From Rana temporaria (taxonomy: Eukaryota; Chordata; Amphibia; Anura; Ranidae): a stretch of 64,000 nt of DNA. Of this stretch, positions 33,086-44,510 are shown piece by piece; the first letter of the stretch is position 1, and every line of letters begins with the position of its first letter. The notes beneath the pieces are model-generated. The model did not search any database and had not been told where the DNA came from. It saw only the letters and a list, made by a program, of their open reading frames with translations. The stretch is taken from assembly GCF_905171775.1 (NCBI RefSeq), contig NC_053490.1, positions 29,892,932 through 29,956,931 of the forward strand, read 5' to 3'. Made by a program: the position numbers and the translations under genes.

Positions 33086-33650
33086 TGGTCTTTAAAGTGC
33101 ATCTCTAGGCAAAATATTGTTAACATTTTAGATGGAGTGGGCAAGGGTTTAGACCCCCTAAATGTTTTTTATTGTTGTCTGTGTCCCTGATGGGGAGATT
33201 TACCCTCTCTTTGTTGTATTGACCATTGTCACTGGGATAGAAATTGATGGAAAATGCTAGATTTCACTAGAACAAGAGGTGAAGGAAATTTTCCAATGAG
33301 GACATCTGTTTAAAAGGGGGCCCTTCTTCACTGATTATCAATGTAAAAAGGAATTGTTTTGCCCCATTGACCAACAATGTGACCTTCTTTTTCATTTTAA
33401 TTACATTTTCACTATGTCTTTTTTCTTTCCTTGGAAAATAAATAAATAATAAGACGAATGAGGGTTTCTGTAACCAACCAGAGCCATTCCAAACCCATTG
33501 TACCAAAAATAGCAAAATGTAACCAAAATCTTGATTTTCACTTAAATTTGGAAATGGAAAGCTCACATTTTTGGCTCATCCTTACTTTGGGCAAACAACC
33601 CTTATAAAGAAATAAAAATGTATGAGGTCTATGAGGTTCCCTTGCATCTA
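33086..33650. other. Gene-free stretch with dispersed-repeat fragments
   Basis: The part at 33092-33262 resembles 3720-3905 and 58990-59200. At 33300-33400 is a single diverged unit of the ~67 bp minisatellite. No gene is seen. Confidence 0.45.
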
Positions 33651-34611
33651 AAGCCGGCCATACACGGTCGAATTACAAACAAATTTATTTTCAAAATCAG
33701 AAAGTTCGTTTTTTTTTTGTGATCTGATGATGCCACCATTGATTTTTCGAAATTCGGCCGACCAAGTCTTCATGTTGCTACAGAAAATAATTTTAGTTTC
33801 TGGGAATCTTCTTTTCTCTCCGGGAATTTTCTTTTCTTGCATATTTTTTTTGCTATTACAGTTCTCATATGATTCTCCATCATTGATTAGAAAATCGTTT
33901 TGTTTTTCAAAAAATATCCAACATGTCTGATTCCTTAAATTTGATTGCCGCACAAAAATCGGCTGTTGCTGCAGCCTACTAGCGGTGCGAAATTTGTACG
34001 AAAATTCTTATGCCGCGTACACACGATAATTTTTCGGCATGTTAAAAAAAACAAAGTTTTTCAGCACGTTTTTTTCCAACTTCATCATTAAAACGATGCT
34101 GCCCAATGTTGCCCGAAAATGCTCTAGCAAAGCGCAGTGACATACAACACGTACAACGGCACTATAAAGGGGAAGTTCCATTCGGAGGAAGTCACGCTTT
34201 AGCTGCTTTTGTGTTAGTAAAAGACGATTCGCGCTTTTCTGTCTGTTACAGCGTGATGAATGTGCTTACTCCATTACGAACGGTAGTTTTACCAGAACGA
34301 GCGCTCCCCTCTCATAACTTGCCTTCTGAGCATGCACAGGTTTTTCACGTCATTTAAGCCCACACACGATCCTTTTTTACAACCCGAAAAACGACATAGT
34401 TTAAAACGTTGTTACAAAAATGCAGCATGTTCGAATTTTTTTGGTCGTTTTTTTCAGACCCCGAAAAATTATGTAAAGCCCACACGCCATCATTTAAATC
34501 AATTTTTTTAAAACGTTGTTTTTTACATGCCGAAAAAATGATCGTGTGTACATTAGAAGCGATTTTCGAAAGCAAATTCTTTTGAAATTCGAACTGTGTA
34601 TGGCCGGCATA
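33651..34611. mobile_element. GCCGGCCATACAC-type MITE hosting a second MITE
   Basis: The ends read AAGCCGGCCATACACGGTCG and the near complement ACTGTGTATGGCCGGCAT. The insert at 34010-34553 splits it between TACGAAAATTCTT and TTAGAAGCGATTTTCG. Confidence 0.85.
34010..34553. mobile_element. GTACACACG-family MITE (empty-site relative of 25601)
   Basis: The ends read ATGCCGCGTACACACGATAA and ATGATCGTGTGTACA. It is homologous to 25601-26595 but lacks the TTAA-flanked insert, so it shows the pre-insertion structure. Confidence 0.9.
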
Positions 34612-34773
34612 ACAGTCATAAATAGATGGGCAGTTTAGATGTTGGAGCTTTTCAGCAGTGCTTGACTGCTCCCGTGCATTAAGCTGGATACCACTCTATT
34701 GATATGTAACCTCTGAAAGGTATAAAATAGAAAAACATTTAAGGTGGCGTACCATCATCCAGAATCTAGATAA

Positions 34774-34918
34774 ATAGAGTTTGGCTCTGAGGTCCCCGAA
34801 CCAAGAGCCAAAAGGGAGATACACTGTATACCTATGTTACTAGTACCGTAATAGTCCAATAATGGCCCAAAACCCCCTTTTGGCTCTTTGGTTCGGGGAC
34901 CTCAGAGCCAAACTCTAT
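34774..34918. repeat. Long hairpin with ~45 bp nearly perfect arms
   Basis: The left arm contains ATAGAGTTTGGCTCTGAGG and CCCCGAACCAAGAGCC. The right arm contains GGCTCTTTGGTTCGGGG and CCTCAGAGCCAAACTCTAT. The loop is ~55 bases. It may be a small foldback element or a snap-back duplication. Confidence 0.9.
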
Positions 34919-35168
34919 GGATACACTCTATACAATTTTTTGCTTTAGATTTATAAAAAAACATATAATATGAGGTCAAACCTAACACTTTCAATTTGTA
35001 TGCAATCAGACAGGCCCTTGCACTACATAGTTGAAGGAAAAGCTAAGGAAATTGAACAACAAAGGTTGTATAGTATGTATCCAGCTTTAGATTTATTAAT
35101 TTGTACCTCAATTCACTGCAACACCTTAAAGACAATTATGCTGCAAAAAAATGGAGGTTATTTACTAG

Positions 35169-35968
35169 ACATGTGCAATTCGTTTAGTTCCGAATTAGTT
35201 TTTTAACGAATTTCGACAAATTAGTTAATTCGGAAATATCTGAATTAACGAGCACCTTGTTTAACAAATCTTTAACGAATATTCGTAAATTTGAATATTT
35301 GAAAATTCTATACATTTTCTCATTTACGATTTGAAAATTTGAACATTGTAAATCTGAAATAATAACTTAACTATTACTAACTAATAAATTATGGGTATCG
35401 GAATTTCACTTAAAATTTGGCCGAAGGTAATGAATACAAAGTTATCCAAAGTCAAAATTATCGAAAATAACAAATTAAATTATAGGTATCGGATTTCATT
35501 TAAAATTTGGCTGAACGTAATGATTACAAAATTATCTGAAGTCTCAAATTATTCGAAATAACAAATGATCTAAACGAATGGAATGCAATAAATTAATAAT
35601 AATAAAATAACAACAATAATAATAAAAACATTTTATTATTATTATTTAATATTATTTGTTCAGTTTCATTTGTTTAGATGCAGGCTTTTCATTATTTCAG
35701 ATAAGTCATACTTCAGATAAATTCGTATTCGTTACGTTCACTAACAGCCAAATTTGAAAGGAAATTCCAATATCTATAATGTAATAGTTAGTTATTATTA
35801 GTTTAGTTATTCTTTCTGAACTTTGGGATTTTTTTTTTTTCGGATTTTCTATTTTCTAATTTACGAATTTTCAAATTTACGAATTGCAATCATAACATTA
35901 CCCAAAAAACAAAACAAAAAAACAACGTATGAAACCAAAACGAACACATTTTACGGCAGTGCACATGT
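35169..35968. mobile_element. hAT-like AT-rich foldback element
   Basis: The ends read ACATGTGCA and GTGCACATGT, flanked on both sides by TTATTTACTAG (11 bp). The interior consists of TTCGTAAAT/ATTTACGAA words that fold back on themselves. It shares ends with the elements at 9871 and 62672. Confidence 0.75.
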
Positions 35969-35988
35969 TATTATTTACTAGAAATGGA

Positions 35989-36714
35989 GGGTCAGATTCA
36001 CAAATAATTACGGCGGCGTAACGTATCCCCTTTACGTTATGCCGCCGCAAGTTTTCGGCGTGAAGTGCTTGATTCCAAAGCACTTGCCTGTAAACTTGCG
36101 GCGGCGTAGCGTAAAGCCGTCCGGCGCAAGCCCGCCTAACTTCAATGGGGCGTGTGTACCATTTAAAATTAGGCACGTTCCCATGCAGAACGTTCTGCGC
36201 ATGCTCCGTCAGGAAATTTCCCGCCTTGCTTTGCACGATATTACGGCGCCCCGACGTGTTTTTTGAACGGCGACGTGCGTAACGTACTTTCGTATTCCCG
36301 GACGTCTTACGCAAAAAAATGTTTTTAATTTCGACGCAGGAACGACGCCCCATACTTTAACATGGCTGGTCTAAATCTAAGCCATGAAATAGCAGGCTTT
36401 AAGATTGCGACGGGGGAAAAAACCGACTAGTGACGACGTAAAGAGATGCGACGAACGCGCGTACCTTCGTGATCGCTGTAAACCAGCTAATTTGCAATAC
36501 CCGACGCTGGAAAACGACGCAAACTCCACCCAGCGGCTGCCGGAGAATTACACCTACGATCCGAAGGCGTACGAAGCCGTACGCCTGTCGGATCTTAGCC
36601 AAAAGCCGTCGTATCTTTGTTTGTGAATTATAAATAAAGATACGACGCGGCAAATTTGAAAGTACGCAGGAGTATCAGTAGATACTCCGGCGTACTTTTT
36701 CTGTGAATCTGGCC
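35989..36714. mobile_element. GGGCCAGATTCA-type foldback MITE
   Basis: The ends read GGTCAGATTCAC and GTGAATCTGGCC. It contains TTACGGCGGCGTAACGTATC and GCGCATGCTCCGTC. It is non-coding, and frames inside on both strands are foldback artefacts. Confidence 0.85.
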
Positions 36715-36717
36715 TGG

Positions 36718-36880
36718 AGAGTGCAAAAATTAGGTTCTATTCTGCTTTAGAATAGAAACCAATCAGCTTCCAGGTTTTATTGCCAAAGTTTAATAGAACC
36801 AGCTGAAGTTAGAAGCTGATTGGCTACTAGGTACAGCTGCACCCAGATTCTGGGGGATCCAGTTTTAGTAAATCTCCCTA
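36718..36880. repeat. Hairpin repeat (CAGTTTTAGTAAA family)
   Basis: The arms pair AACCAATCAGCTTCCAG with TAGAAGCTGATTGGCT. The right edge CCAGTTTTAGTAAA matches the edges of the elements at 49034 and 50866. Confidence 0.8.
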
Positions 36881-36962
36881 CCTATTCCCCAAAATGGCAT
36901 CCCTTGAGCACCACTAGATGTGAACTGCAAGGTCTTTCAAGTAATAGAAGGTTTGACATGTT

Positions 36963-37613
36963 TAGCCGGATTCAGAAAGCACTTATGCCGACATATCTTC
37001 TGATACGCTGCGTAAGTGCACTGATGCGCCGTCGTATCTATGCGCCTGATTCTTGAAAGAAGATACGCCTGAATTTTGGCTCCATCCGACCGACGTAAGT
37101 CTCCTACGCCGTCGTATCTTGGGCGCTTATTTACGCTGGCCGCAAGGGGCGTTTCCATTGATTTACGCATCAAATATGCAGTAGTTATACGCCGTTTACG
37201 TAAGGCGTACGTCCGTCGTAAAGTTATTCAACCTATAGCAGGTGTAAGTCATGTTAGGGTATGGACGACGGAACTGCCGTCGGAATTTTACGTCGTTTTA
37301 CGTAAGTCCTACTGTGAAAGGGGCTGGGCGTAGGTTACGTTCACGTCGTAGGCATTGAGCCGTCGTATCTTAGGGAGTATATGCGACGTGATTCTGAGCA
37401 TGTGCGCGCATGCGCCGTTCGTTCGGCCCTTCATTTACATGGGGTCACGGTTAATTTAAATTAACTTTGAATTAGGTGGGCTTGCGCCGGCCCTATTTAA
37501 GTTACGCTGGCGCAACGTAGGGAGCGAGTGCTTTGTGGAATTACTGCACTTGCCTCTCAGAGTTACGTCGGCGTAGCGCATATGAGATGCGCCGATCTAC
37601 GTGAATCCGGCTA
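36963..37613. mobile_element. AGCCGGATTCA-ended foldback MITE
   Basis: The ends read TAGCCGGATTCAG and GTGAATCCGGCTA. Compared with most copies the internal order is reversed (GCGCATGCGCCGTTCG near the right), so it lies in the opposite orientation. Confidence 0.85.
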
Positions 37614-37689
37614 GTTGTCTTTTTATTTTTTTGTTTGGGCTCTTCACAAGGCGCTAGTGTCACCCACCCTCTGAAAATCAATCTGCCAT

Positions 37690-37874
37690 GGATCCTATTT
37701 AAAGCGGAAGGAAACCCATCCATAAAAAGTTTAATTTATGGCAAGGGCTGGAAAAGTAACACTCCCATTGGTTGTTGCTCTCAACTAAACTGTGAAACCA
37801 TCCAATGGCTGGTGTCATAACTGATCACATTGTGCAGCTTCTTGGCTGGAAATGATAGGGTGTTTACTTACACT
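37690..37874. mobile_element. Small TTTAAAGCGGAAGG-type MITE (probable)
   Basis: The left part TTTAAAGCGGAAGGAAACCC pairs loosely with GGTGTTTACTTACACTTTAA at the right. It is short and imperfect, so the call is tentative. Confidence 0.45.
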
Positions 37875-38320
37875 TTAACCACTTCAATACCGGGCTTTTT
37901 CACCCCCTTCCTACCCAGGCCAATTTTCAGCTTTCAGCGCTGTAACATTTTCAATGACAATTGCGCGGTCATACAACACTGTACCCAAATTAATTTTTAT
38001 CACCTTTTCCCCACAAATAGAGCTTTCTTTTGTGGGTATTTGATCACATTCTGCGCTTTTTTTTTTTTGCGCTAATAAACAAGAGAATAGCAACAATTTT
38101 GAAAAAAAACACAATATTTTTTGTTTTTTGCTATAATTAATAGCCCACATTAAAAAATGAATAAAAAATGTACTCAGTTAAGGCCGATATGTATTCTTCT
38201 ACATATTTTTGGTTAAAACATTGCAATAATAATCCCTCTTAAATGAGAGAGCTGCACTGCTGCTCATCTCACTACTTTGAGTGAGATGAGCAGGCAGCTG
38301 AGCTTACCTCACTACACTCC
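37875..38320. mobile_element. TTAACCACTT-family fragment
   Basis: It begins TTAACCACTTCAATACCGGG and runs through CAATTTTCAGCTTTCAGCGC and CCACAAATAGAGCTTTC. It lacks a visible right terminus before the next MITE. A short hairpin (CTCATCTCAC near 38264) lies at its end. Confidence 0.75.
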
Positions 38321-39059
38321 GGGCCCCGGATTCAGTAACAATTGCGCTTTTTTTACGGAGGTACAGGGCAACGTTTTTGCCCTGCGCCCCCGCAATTTTT
38401 TTGCGCTGCCCTCGATTCACGGAGCAGAAGCTCCGTTAAATTGCGCGGGCGCGCCGGCAAAATGCCCGGCGTAAGCGTGCGCAATTTAAATGATCCCGTA
38501 GGGGGCGGGAATCATTTAAATTAGGCGCGTTCCCGCGCCAATCGTAGAGCGCATGCTCCGTCTGGAAACTTTCCGACGTGCATTGCGGCAAATGACGTCG
38601 CAAGGACGTCATTTGCTTCAAAGTGAACGTGAATGGCGTCCAGCGCCATTCACGATTCACTTACTCAAACTACGTAAATTTCAAATTTCGCGACGCGGGG
38701 AACGACGGGTATACGTAACATTGGCTGCCCCTGCTAATAGCAGGGGCAGCCGTACGCAAAAAACGCCGTACGGAAACGACGTAAATTGCGTACGCAGGGC
38801 TCGCGCAACGTTGTGAATCGGTTGTGTAGTATGCAATTTGCATACTATACGCTGAGCACAGAGGAACGCCACCTAGCGGCCATCGCAAGAATGCAGCCTA
38901 AGATATGGGGCATACGAGCCTTATGCCACGCATATCTTAGGCTGCAGTCGGCGTAACGAGGTTCCTGAATCTGGAGCACTCGTTACGCCGGGGCAAGTAA
39001 GCAATTGCGCTGTGTACCTATGGTTACACAGGCGCAATTGCTTCTTGAATCCAGGCCCC
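38321..39059. mobile_element. GGGCCCCGGATTCA-ended foldback MITE
   Basis: The ends read GGGCCCCGGATTCAG and TTGAATCCAGGCCCC. Subterminal AACAATTGCGC and GCGCAATTGCTT also pair. It shares GCGCATGCTCCGTC and AACGCCACCTAGCGGCCA with the wider family. Confidence 0.85.
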
Positions 39060-39656
39060 AGAGTCTTTGAAACAAGAGTCAAGCAGAGAGGCAGCTTGGA
39101 AGTTGTCATAACCCATTGAAGAGGCCATGCACAGTGCACAGTGCAAGGACCTACCGAGGTGAGACAGACCCTGACACCCCCAGCTGACCCCCACATCCCA
39201 TGGGCACTAATCAGGCTGCATGATGGGCACTGTCTGCACTGGTAGGCACTAATCAGGCTGTGTTGATGGGCAATGTCTGCACTGGTGAGGCTATGTTATG
39301 TAATAGCAATGGGCAGGTGATAGGCCTTTTTTTTTTGAGATTTGGGGATCTATAAGACACCCCCAAATCTCTCCCCTGCTCTCCACTCCAGCTAATCAGC
39401 TATAGTAGCAGGAAATGACAGCTTGGAACCCGGAATTGCCAAATTCTTTGTTGCTCCAGGTTCATTCATCGCAGAGGTGATGTGGGAAATACATGTTCCC
39501 TGATCTTCTCCCGCTTGGCATCTTGAAGCTGTTTACTCTTGTCCAAGGCTCCCTGGAGGACCCTGGAGAACCCTTGGAAACATCACAGGTGGCACCAATG
39601 AGAGGATCCATGACTAAACTGCGGGGAGCAGAGTGAAACATTTTGGGGGAGTGGCC
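39060..39656. other. Gene-free stretch with short repeats
   Basis: At 39190-39295 two ~50 bp units with GGCACTAATCAGGCTG and TGTCTGCACTGG occur in tandem. A GAGATTTGGGG/CCCCAAATCTC hairpin lies at 39338-39372. No gene is seen. Confidence 0.5.
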
Positions 39657-40245
39657 CAGTGTTGCCAACCGCCAGTATTTTTACTGACAGACAGTAAAAC
39701 ATGGTCACTTTTCTCCTGCCAGTAAATGCCAGTGAAAGAAAAAAGGCTGCCAGTAAAAATATGGGCTGTGACGCTTAACCGAGACATCCGAGTGGCTGCT
39801 ACAGTGTGTTCGGACTGTGCCGGCAGTGTGTCACGTGAAGTCATTGTGCAAGGGAACGGAGAGAAGCCGGAACCTCATGTGCAGGTCTGCGGAACGGGAG
39901 GAAGGCAAGCCAGGAGAGGACTGAAGGATCACCTGGCATTGAGAGAGAGGGTCACTGTGACTCAGGAGGGGACGTGTCACGTTGGTGAGGTGCCATCATC
40001 ATCTGTGCTGCTGCATAATGCTAGTTATTTACTATATCGAAAATAAATAAGAAATGTTTTTGCCTTAATATCTACCTTAAAACACTTTGCTAATTGCATA
40101 TTGTACTCGTTTGTAGCCTAAATACTGACTTTGCACTTAAAACTGTCACTTTGTAACTTTTAGATATGCCAGTAAAAATGTGACTGTGCCAGTAATTTGT
40201 GGGTGTCGTGTCAGTAAATTTCAATCTGGTAGGTTGGTAACACTG
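39657..40245. mobile_element. hAT-like MITE (CAGTGTTGCCAAC ends)
   Basis: The ends read CAGTGTTGCCAAC and GTTGGTAACACTG. The flanks are GAGTGGCC on the left and GCGTGGCC on the right, a 7-of-8 match as expected for a hAT TSD. The interior repeats GCCAGTAAA words. Frames inside have no domain signal. Confidence 0.85.
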
Positions 40246-40744
40246 GCGTGGCCTGGTGGGAGCAAGGCTGAGGTTGTCCTCTTATACCACCATAGGACTC
40301 AGTGGATGTGTGGCACCAGAGATCTTTCCTCTCTCCTTCCAGTGACTACAGGAGCTGGGTCAAGCTCCATCCCTTGCTGGCACTCCTGCAGTGGTTGCAG
40401 CATCACCCATACCTGCCCCCCATAGTGATCGAGCCTGAGTGGCACACTAAGTATACCATGGGGCACCAATGGGAGGAAAAGGGGCCAAGCCTTTCGATGT
40501 AATGTAAAGTCAACCAGATCACTTTTATATGACAGCCGTGAGTTGGCTGAAGAAATCAGTACCAAGCTCATGTCTGCAGCTAGAGCCATGACCTTGCCTG
40601 AAAACAATGTTAAACCCAAAACCAAAGATTTAAAATGTTGCAGCTTACCACTTATTAGATGGGGTGGCTGCATTAGATTCTTTATCTTTGGCTTTTTTCC
40701 CTCTGTTTTCACCTGGTGATTTGGGCCAGTAACACACCTCCTGT
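40246..40744. other. Gene-free stretch
   Basis: No gene is recognised. At 40605-40745 sequence starting TGTTAAACCCAAAACC may belong to a small MITE. ORFs on both strands here lack domains. Confidence 0.35.
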
Positions 40745-40745
40745 A

Positions 40746-41200
40746 TTAGATTGCCCCCCACTCTGGATGAAGGAGCACAGTGGGCACAGCAGGAGGAAGC
40801 CAGGTACCCCCCAGCGTAGGGTCTGAGAACAGTCCAATGATTTCATCCCAATGCCTAATGGCAGTCAGGGTGCCATTGTGTAGCCTGTAGAGGTCTGTGT
40901 GTCCCTCCATGGATATGCCTCCCCAGACCATCACTGACCCACCACCAACCGGTCATGCTTAACAATGTTACAGGAAGCATAACATTCTCTGCGACTTCTC
41001 CATACCCCTTGACGTCTGTCACATGTGCTCACGGTGAATCTGCGCTCATGTATGAAAAGCACGGGGCACCAGTGGCGGACCTGCCAATTCTGGTGTTCAA
41101 TGGAAAATGCCAATCGTGCTCCACAGTTTACGCAGTGAGCACAGGGTTCACATAAGGCCTCCCTCATGAAGTCTGTTTCTGATTGTTTGGTCAGAGACAT
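40746..41200 (-). pseudogene. Tc1-like transposase, catalytic region, inactivated
   Basis: Two minus-strand frames (41200-40931 and 40934-40746) meet at a frameshift near 40932. The upstream frame has RRECYASCNIVKHDR and the downstream frame MMVWGGISMEGHTDLY, both highly typical of the DDE domain of Tc1 transposases. The segment that normally carries the second catalytic aspartate reads FIHERRFTVS, so that aspartate is lost. The protein would normally cut at its terminal inverted repeats and integrate at TA dinucleotides, but this copy cannot act. The N-terminal DNA-binding domains lie across the nested insertions and are not recoverable as a frame. Confidence 0.9.
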
Positions 41201-41370
41201 TCACACAGAGGCCTGCTGGAGGTCATTTTGTAGGGCTCTGGCAGTGCTCATCCTGTTCCTCCTTGCACAAAGGAGCAGATACTGGTTCTGCTGACGGGGT
41301 AAGGACCTTCTACGGCTCTGTCTAGCTTTCCTAGTGTAACTGCCTGTCTTATGGAATCTCCTCCATGCTC

Positions 41371-41873
41371 TTAAAGCGGGAGTTCACCCGAAAAAAATTT
41401 TTTAACATTAGATTGATGCTCATTTTGTCTAGGGGAATCGGGTGTTTTTTTTTAAACTGAAGCAGTACTTACCGTTTTAGAGATAGATCTTCTCCGCCGC
41501 TTCGGGTATGGTCTTCAGGACTGGTCATTCCTATTTGATTGACAGGCTTCGACAGGCTTCCGACGGTCGCATACATCGCGTCACGAGTAGCCGAAAGAAG
41601 CCTAACGTCGGTGTGGCTCTAATACGGCGCCTGCGCACCGACATTTCGGCTACTTTCGGAAAATCGTGACGCAATGTATGCGACCGTCGGAAGCCTGTCA
41701 ATCAAATAGGAACGCCCAATCCCGCAGCCCATACCCAGAAGTGGCGGAGAAGATCGCTCTCTAAAACGGTAAGTACTGCTTCGATTTAAAAAAAAACACC
41801 CGATTCCCCTTGACAAAAACGAGCCTCAATCTAATGTTAAAAAACTAACTTTTTGGGTGAACCTCCACTTCAA
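41371..41873. mobile_element. TTAAAGCGG-ended foldback MITE nested in Tc1
   Basis: The left end TTAAAGCGGGAGTTCACCCG pairs with GGGTGAACCTCCACTTCAA. Arms of over 200 bases pair (ACCGTTTTAGAGATAGATCT with AGATCGCTCTCTAAAACGGT) around a centre near 41620. Confidence 0.85.
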
Positions 41874-42266
41874 AGCTGCGTACACACAATCGGAATTTCG
41901 ACAAGAAAAGTTTGATGTAAGCTTTCGGCCAGAAATTCCGACCGTGTGTAGGCCCCATCTGGACTTTTTCTGTCGGAATTTCCAACAGCAAAAATTTGGG
42001 TGCTTGATCTCAGATTTTCCAATGGGAAAAGTTCTTGACGGAAATTCAGATCATCTGTATGCAATTCCGACGCGCAAAACAACACGCATGCTCGGAAGCA
42101 TCGAACTTAATTTTTCTCGGCTCGTTGTAGTGTTGTACGTCACCGCGTTCTTGATGGTCAGAATTTTGTGTGAATGTGTGTATGCAACACAAGTTTGAGC
42201 CAAAATTCAGTCAAAAAAAATTCAAGTTTTTCTTATTGGAATTTCTGATTGTGTGTACGTGGCATT
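41874..42266. mobile_element. GTACACAC-family MITE nested in Tc1
   Basis: The ends read AAGCTGCGTACACACAATCGG and TGATTGTGTGTACGTGGCATT. It abuts the preceding element and is non-coding. Confidence 0.85.
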
Positions 42267-42589
42267 AAGACACAGCAAACCTTCTGGCAATGGCATGTAT
42301 TGATGTGCCATCCTGGAGCAGTTGGACAGCCTGTGCAACCTTTAGGCCGGGGTTCACACCTATGCGAATTGGTTGCGGCTTAAACCACATCCAATTCCGC
42401 ATAACATTATACAATACATTGATTTTAATGAGGCTGGTTCATATATGTGCGATGCATTCGCACTGCGCATTGCCGAAAAAACATGTGAGTTTTCTAGGCA
42501 TTGCGGTGCGGCTCAGGTGCGAATTCAGGCCCATTATCTTCTATGGGCACGCATCTGATTCGCACATGTGTTGAGTTCTGAACAGGGAT

Positions 42590-43640
42590 CATGAGGGGGA
42601 ACTCCACGCCAAATAAAAAATAAAAAAACGGCATTGGATTTTAACAGTAACCCCCTACGCTGAAAAAACGGCATGGGGGTTCCCCCCAAGTCCATACCAG
42701 ACCCTTAGCCGAGCATGCAGCCTGGCCGGTCAAGAAAGGGGGTGGGGACGAGCGAGCCCCCCACCCCAAAGCACCCTGTGATGCCACCCGGTGACCACGC
42801 CCCATGCCTATATAAATCGTTGCGCACTGTGCAACCGGCATTACAGCGGGACGGAGCGTCAAGTCAACATCTCAAGAAGAGAAGAGGGAAGAAGGCGATG
42901 AGGAAGACCGGGCCCCCACTCGTAAAAGAGCTGCTAGAAGAAAGCAGTGGTGCCCGGCAGAAGGAAGAAAGCACCGGAGAGCGGGAGGAGAACTGGAGAG
43001 CACGGAGAAAGGCACCGGGAGAGCGGGAGAAGAGGCTGGAGAGTCGGAAGAGACCCCCGAAGTCACAAGAAGACCCCGGAGCTGCCTAATAAATTACTTT
43101 AAAAACCTGTTGTAGTGTTTTTTTATTGAATTTTCTTGAATTTTCACCAGGTGAATGGGTAGGGGTACGATGTACCCCATACTCATTCACATATAGTGGG
43201 GGACCGGGATCTGGGGACCCCCTTATTAAAGGGGGCTCACAGATTCCGATAAGCCCCTCACCCACAGACCCTGACAACCAACAGCCAGGGTTGGCGGGAA
43301 GAGTCCCTATCCTCATCAACATGGGCACAGGGTGCTTTGGGGTAGGGGGACGCAGGGCGCCCCCCTGCCCCAAAGCAACCACCCCCCCATGTTGAGGGCA
43401 TGTGGCCTGGTATGGTTCGGGAGGGGGGGGGGGGGCGCTCGCTCGTCCCCATCCCCTTTCCTGACCGGCCAGGCTGCTTCTCGAATACGGGCTGGTATGG
43501 ATTTGGGGGGGACCCACACGCCGTTTTTTTCGGCGTAGGGGGTTCCTGTTAAAATCCATACCAGACCTAAGGGCATGGAATGCTCATGAGGGGGAACCAA
43601 TGCCATTGGTTTTTTATTTGGCGTGGAGTTCCCCCTCATG
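42590..43640. mobile_element. Foldback transposon with a TATA-to-AATAAA cassette (second copy)
   Basis: The terminal inverted repeats CATGAGGGGGAACTCCACGC and GCGTGGAGTTCCCCCTCATG are exact. Longer imperfect pairing continues inward (AACCCCCTACGCTGAAAAAA with its counterpart near 43520-43550, and CTGGCCGGTCA with TGACCGGCCAG). The right half matches 720-1200 of the first element in order (GTACCCCAT, TTCACATA, GGATCTGGGG, TTCCGATAAGCCCC, CCATGTTGAGGGCATGTGGC). It encodes no transposase. Confidence 0.9.
42809..43093 (+). promoter_or_regulatory. Candidate compact Pol II-type unit (TATA box to AATAAA), second copy
   Basis: TATATAAA lies at 42809-42816, preceded by GTGACCACGCCCC. AATAAA lies at 43088-43093, followed by T-rich sequence with TGTTGTAGTGTTTTTTT. 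The transcribed part would be purine-rich. A 124-residue Lys/Arg/Glu-rich frame (42715-43089) begins upstream of the TATA box and is unlikely to be the product. Function is inferred from arrangement. Confidence 0.4.
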
Positions 43641-44090
43641 ATAACAGCAGCGAGACTTCCCTCCTCTCTCCAATGTCATCAAATCCGCAGCTAAAACGCA
43701 GTGGATCCGCTGAACAGCTGTTAGAGAACTTGGCAAAGAGAACGGAGCTCAAAAATGCAACGCACAAGTGTGAATCTGGCCTCATAGGGTCCAAGTATCG
43801 CCTTGTGCTACCAGTAGTGACACCGACCCTAGCCAAATGCCAAAACTAGTGAAAAACAGTCAAAAAGATGAGTAGGGAATTTATTTTTCATTGGCCTCCA
43901 CCTGTAAAACCAATTCTGTTTTGGACCCTGTCTCATTGTTGCCCATCGAATGCACCTGTTGTTAATTTCATTACTTACCTGACCATGATTTACCTGACCA
44001 GATCAATTTCCCAGGAGTTTCATTGACTTGATGCTATACTCTGATTAAAAAGTGTTCCTTCCTTTTTTTTGAACAGTGTATTAAATCTCA

Positions 44091-44510
44091 ACTAACAGTT
44101 TTGGATGGACTGACCCTTTAATCTAGTGAAGTTTTACTTTCCAGTTCTCAGTCAGCATTGCCTATATTAAAGTAAATCGTTAGCAATTATGAAGGACGTA
44201 TGAAATGGGATCAAAGCATCACCATGTAAGATTGCTGACTTATCTCTCTTTAATGCAGCAGAAAGTTTTGTCGGGCTGTTCAGGTGATTAAGATGTGTGG
44301 ATGAATCCTTTATGAACTCCCTGTGTGTTTTCCTGCTGACTTCTCATAATTCACTCCTTAGCAAACAAAGCTTTGTCATTAGCAAAGGTGTCCCGGGAGA
44401 GGGGACGGGAGGGGGGGGGGGGCTTATTACACTCGGGAGTTATTGCAATCTCTACAGAACATGCCTGTGAATCTTCAAATAACAAAAAAAATTGCCATCC
44501 CCGTCTTTTT
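44091..44510. other. Nonrepetitive stretch, possible conserved noncoding element
   Basis: No ORF of note. The part around 44300-44392 contains CTCATAATTCACTCC and AGCAAACAAAGC followed by TTTGTCATTAGCAAAGG, with homeodomain- and forkhead-like words. A G-tract at 44412-44423 ends the region. Confidence 0.3.

Larger units (their letters stand above)
42344..43782. mobile_element. GGTTCACAC-ended MITE hosting a larger transposon
   Basis: The left end AGGCCGGGGTTCACAC and the right end GTGTGAATCTGGCCT are near complements. Between them is the complete element 42590-43640, so this host is only ~390 bp by itself. Confidence 0.75.
40745..44090 (-). mobile_element. Decayed Tc1-like transposon interrupted by nested elements
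   Basis: Reading the minus strand, the element starts at a TACACTGTTCAAAAAAAAGG terminus (about 44069-44088). A leader follows (44068-43783), then transposase-related sequence (42343-42267, 41370-41200) and the catalytic region down to 40745, where it is truncated. Three transposons interrupt it: 42344-43782, 41874-42266 and 41371-41873. The first carries yet another inside it. The far terminus is missing. Confidence 0.75.
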
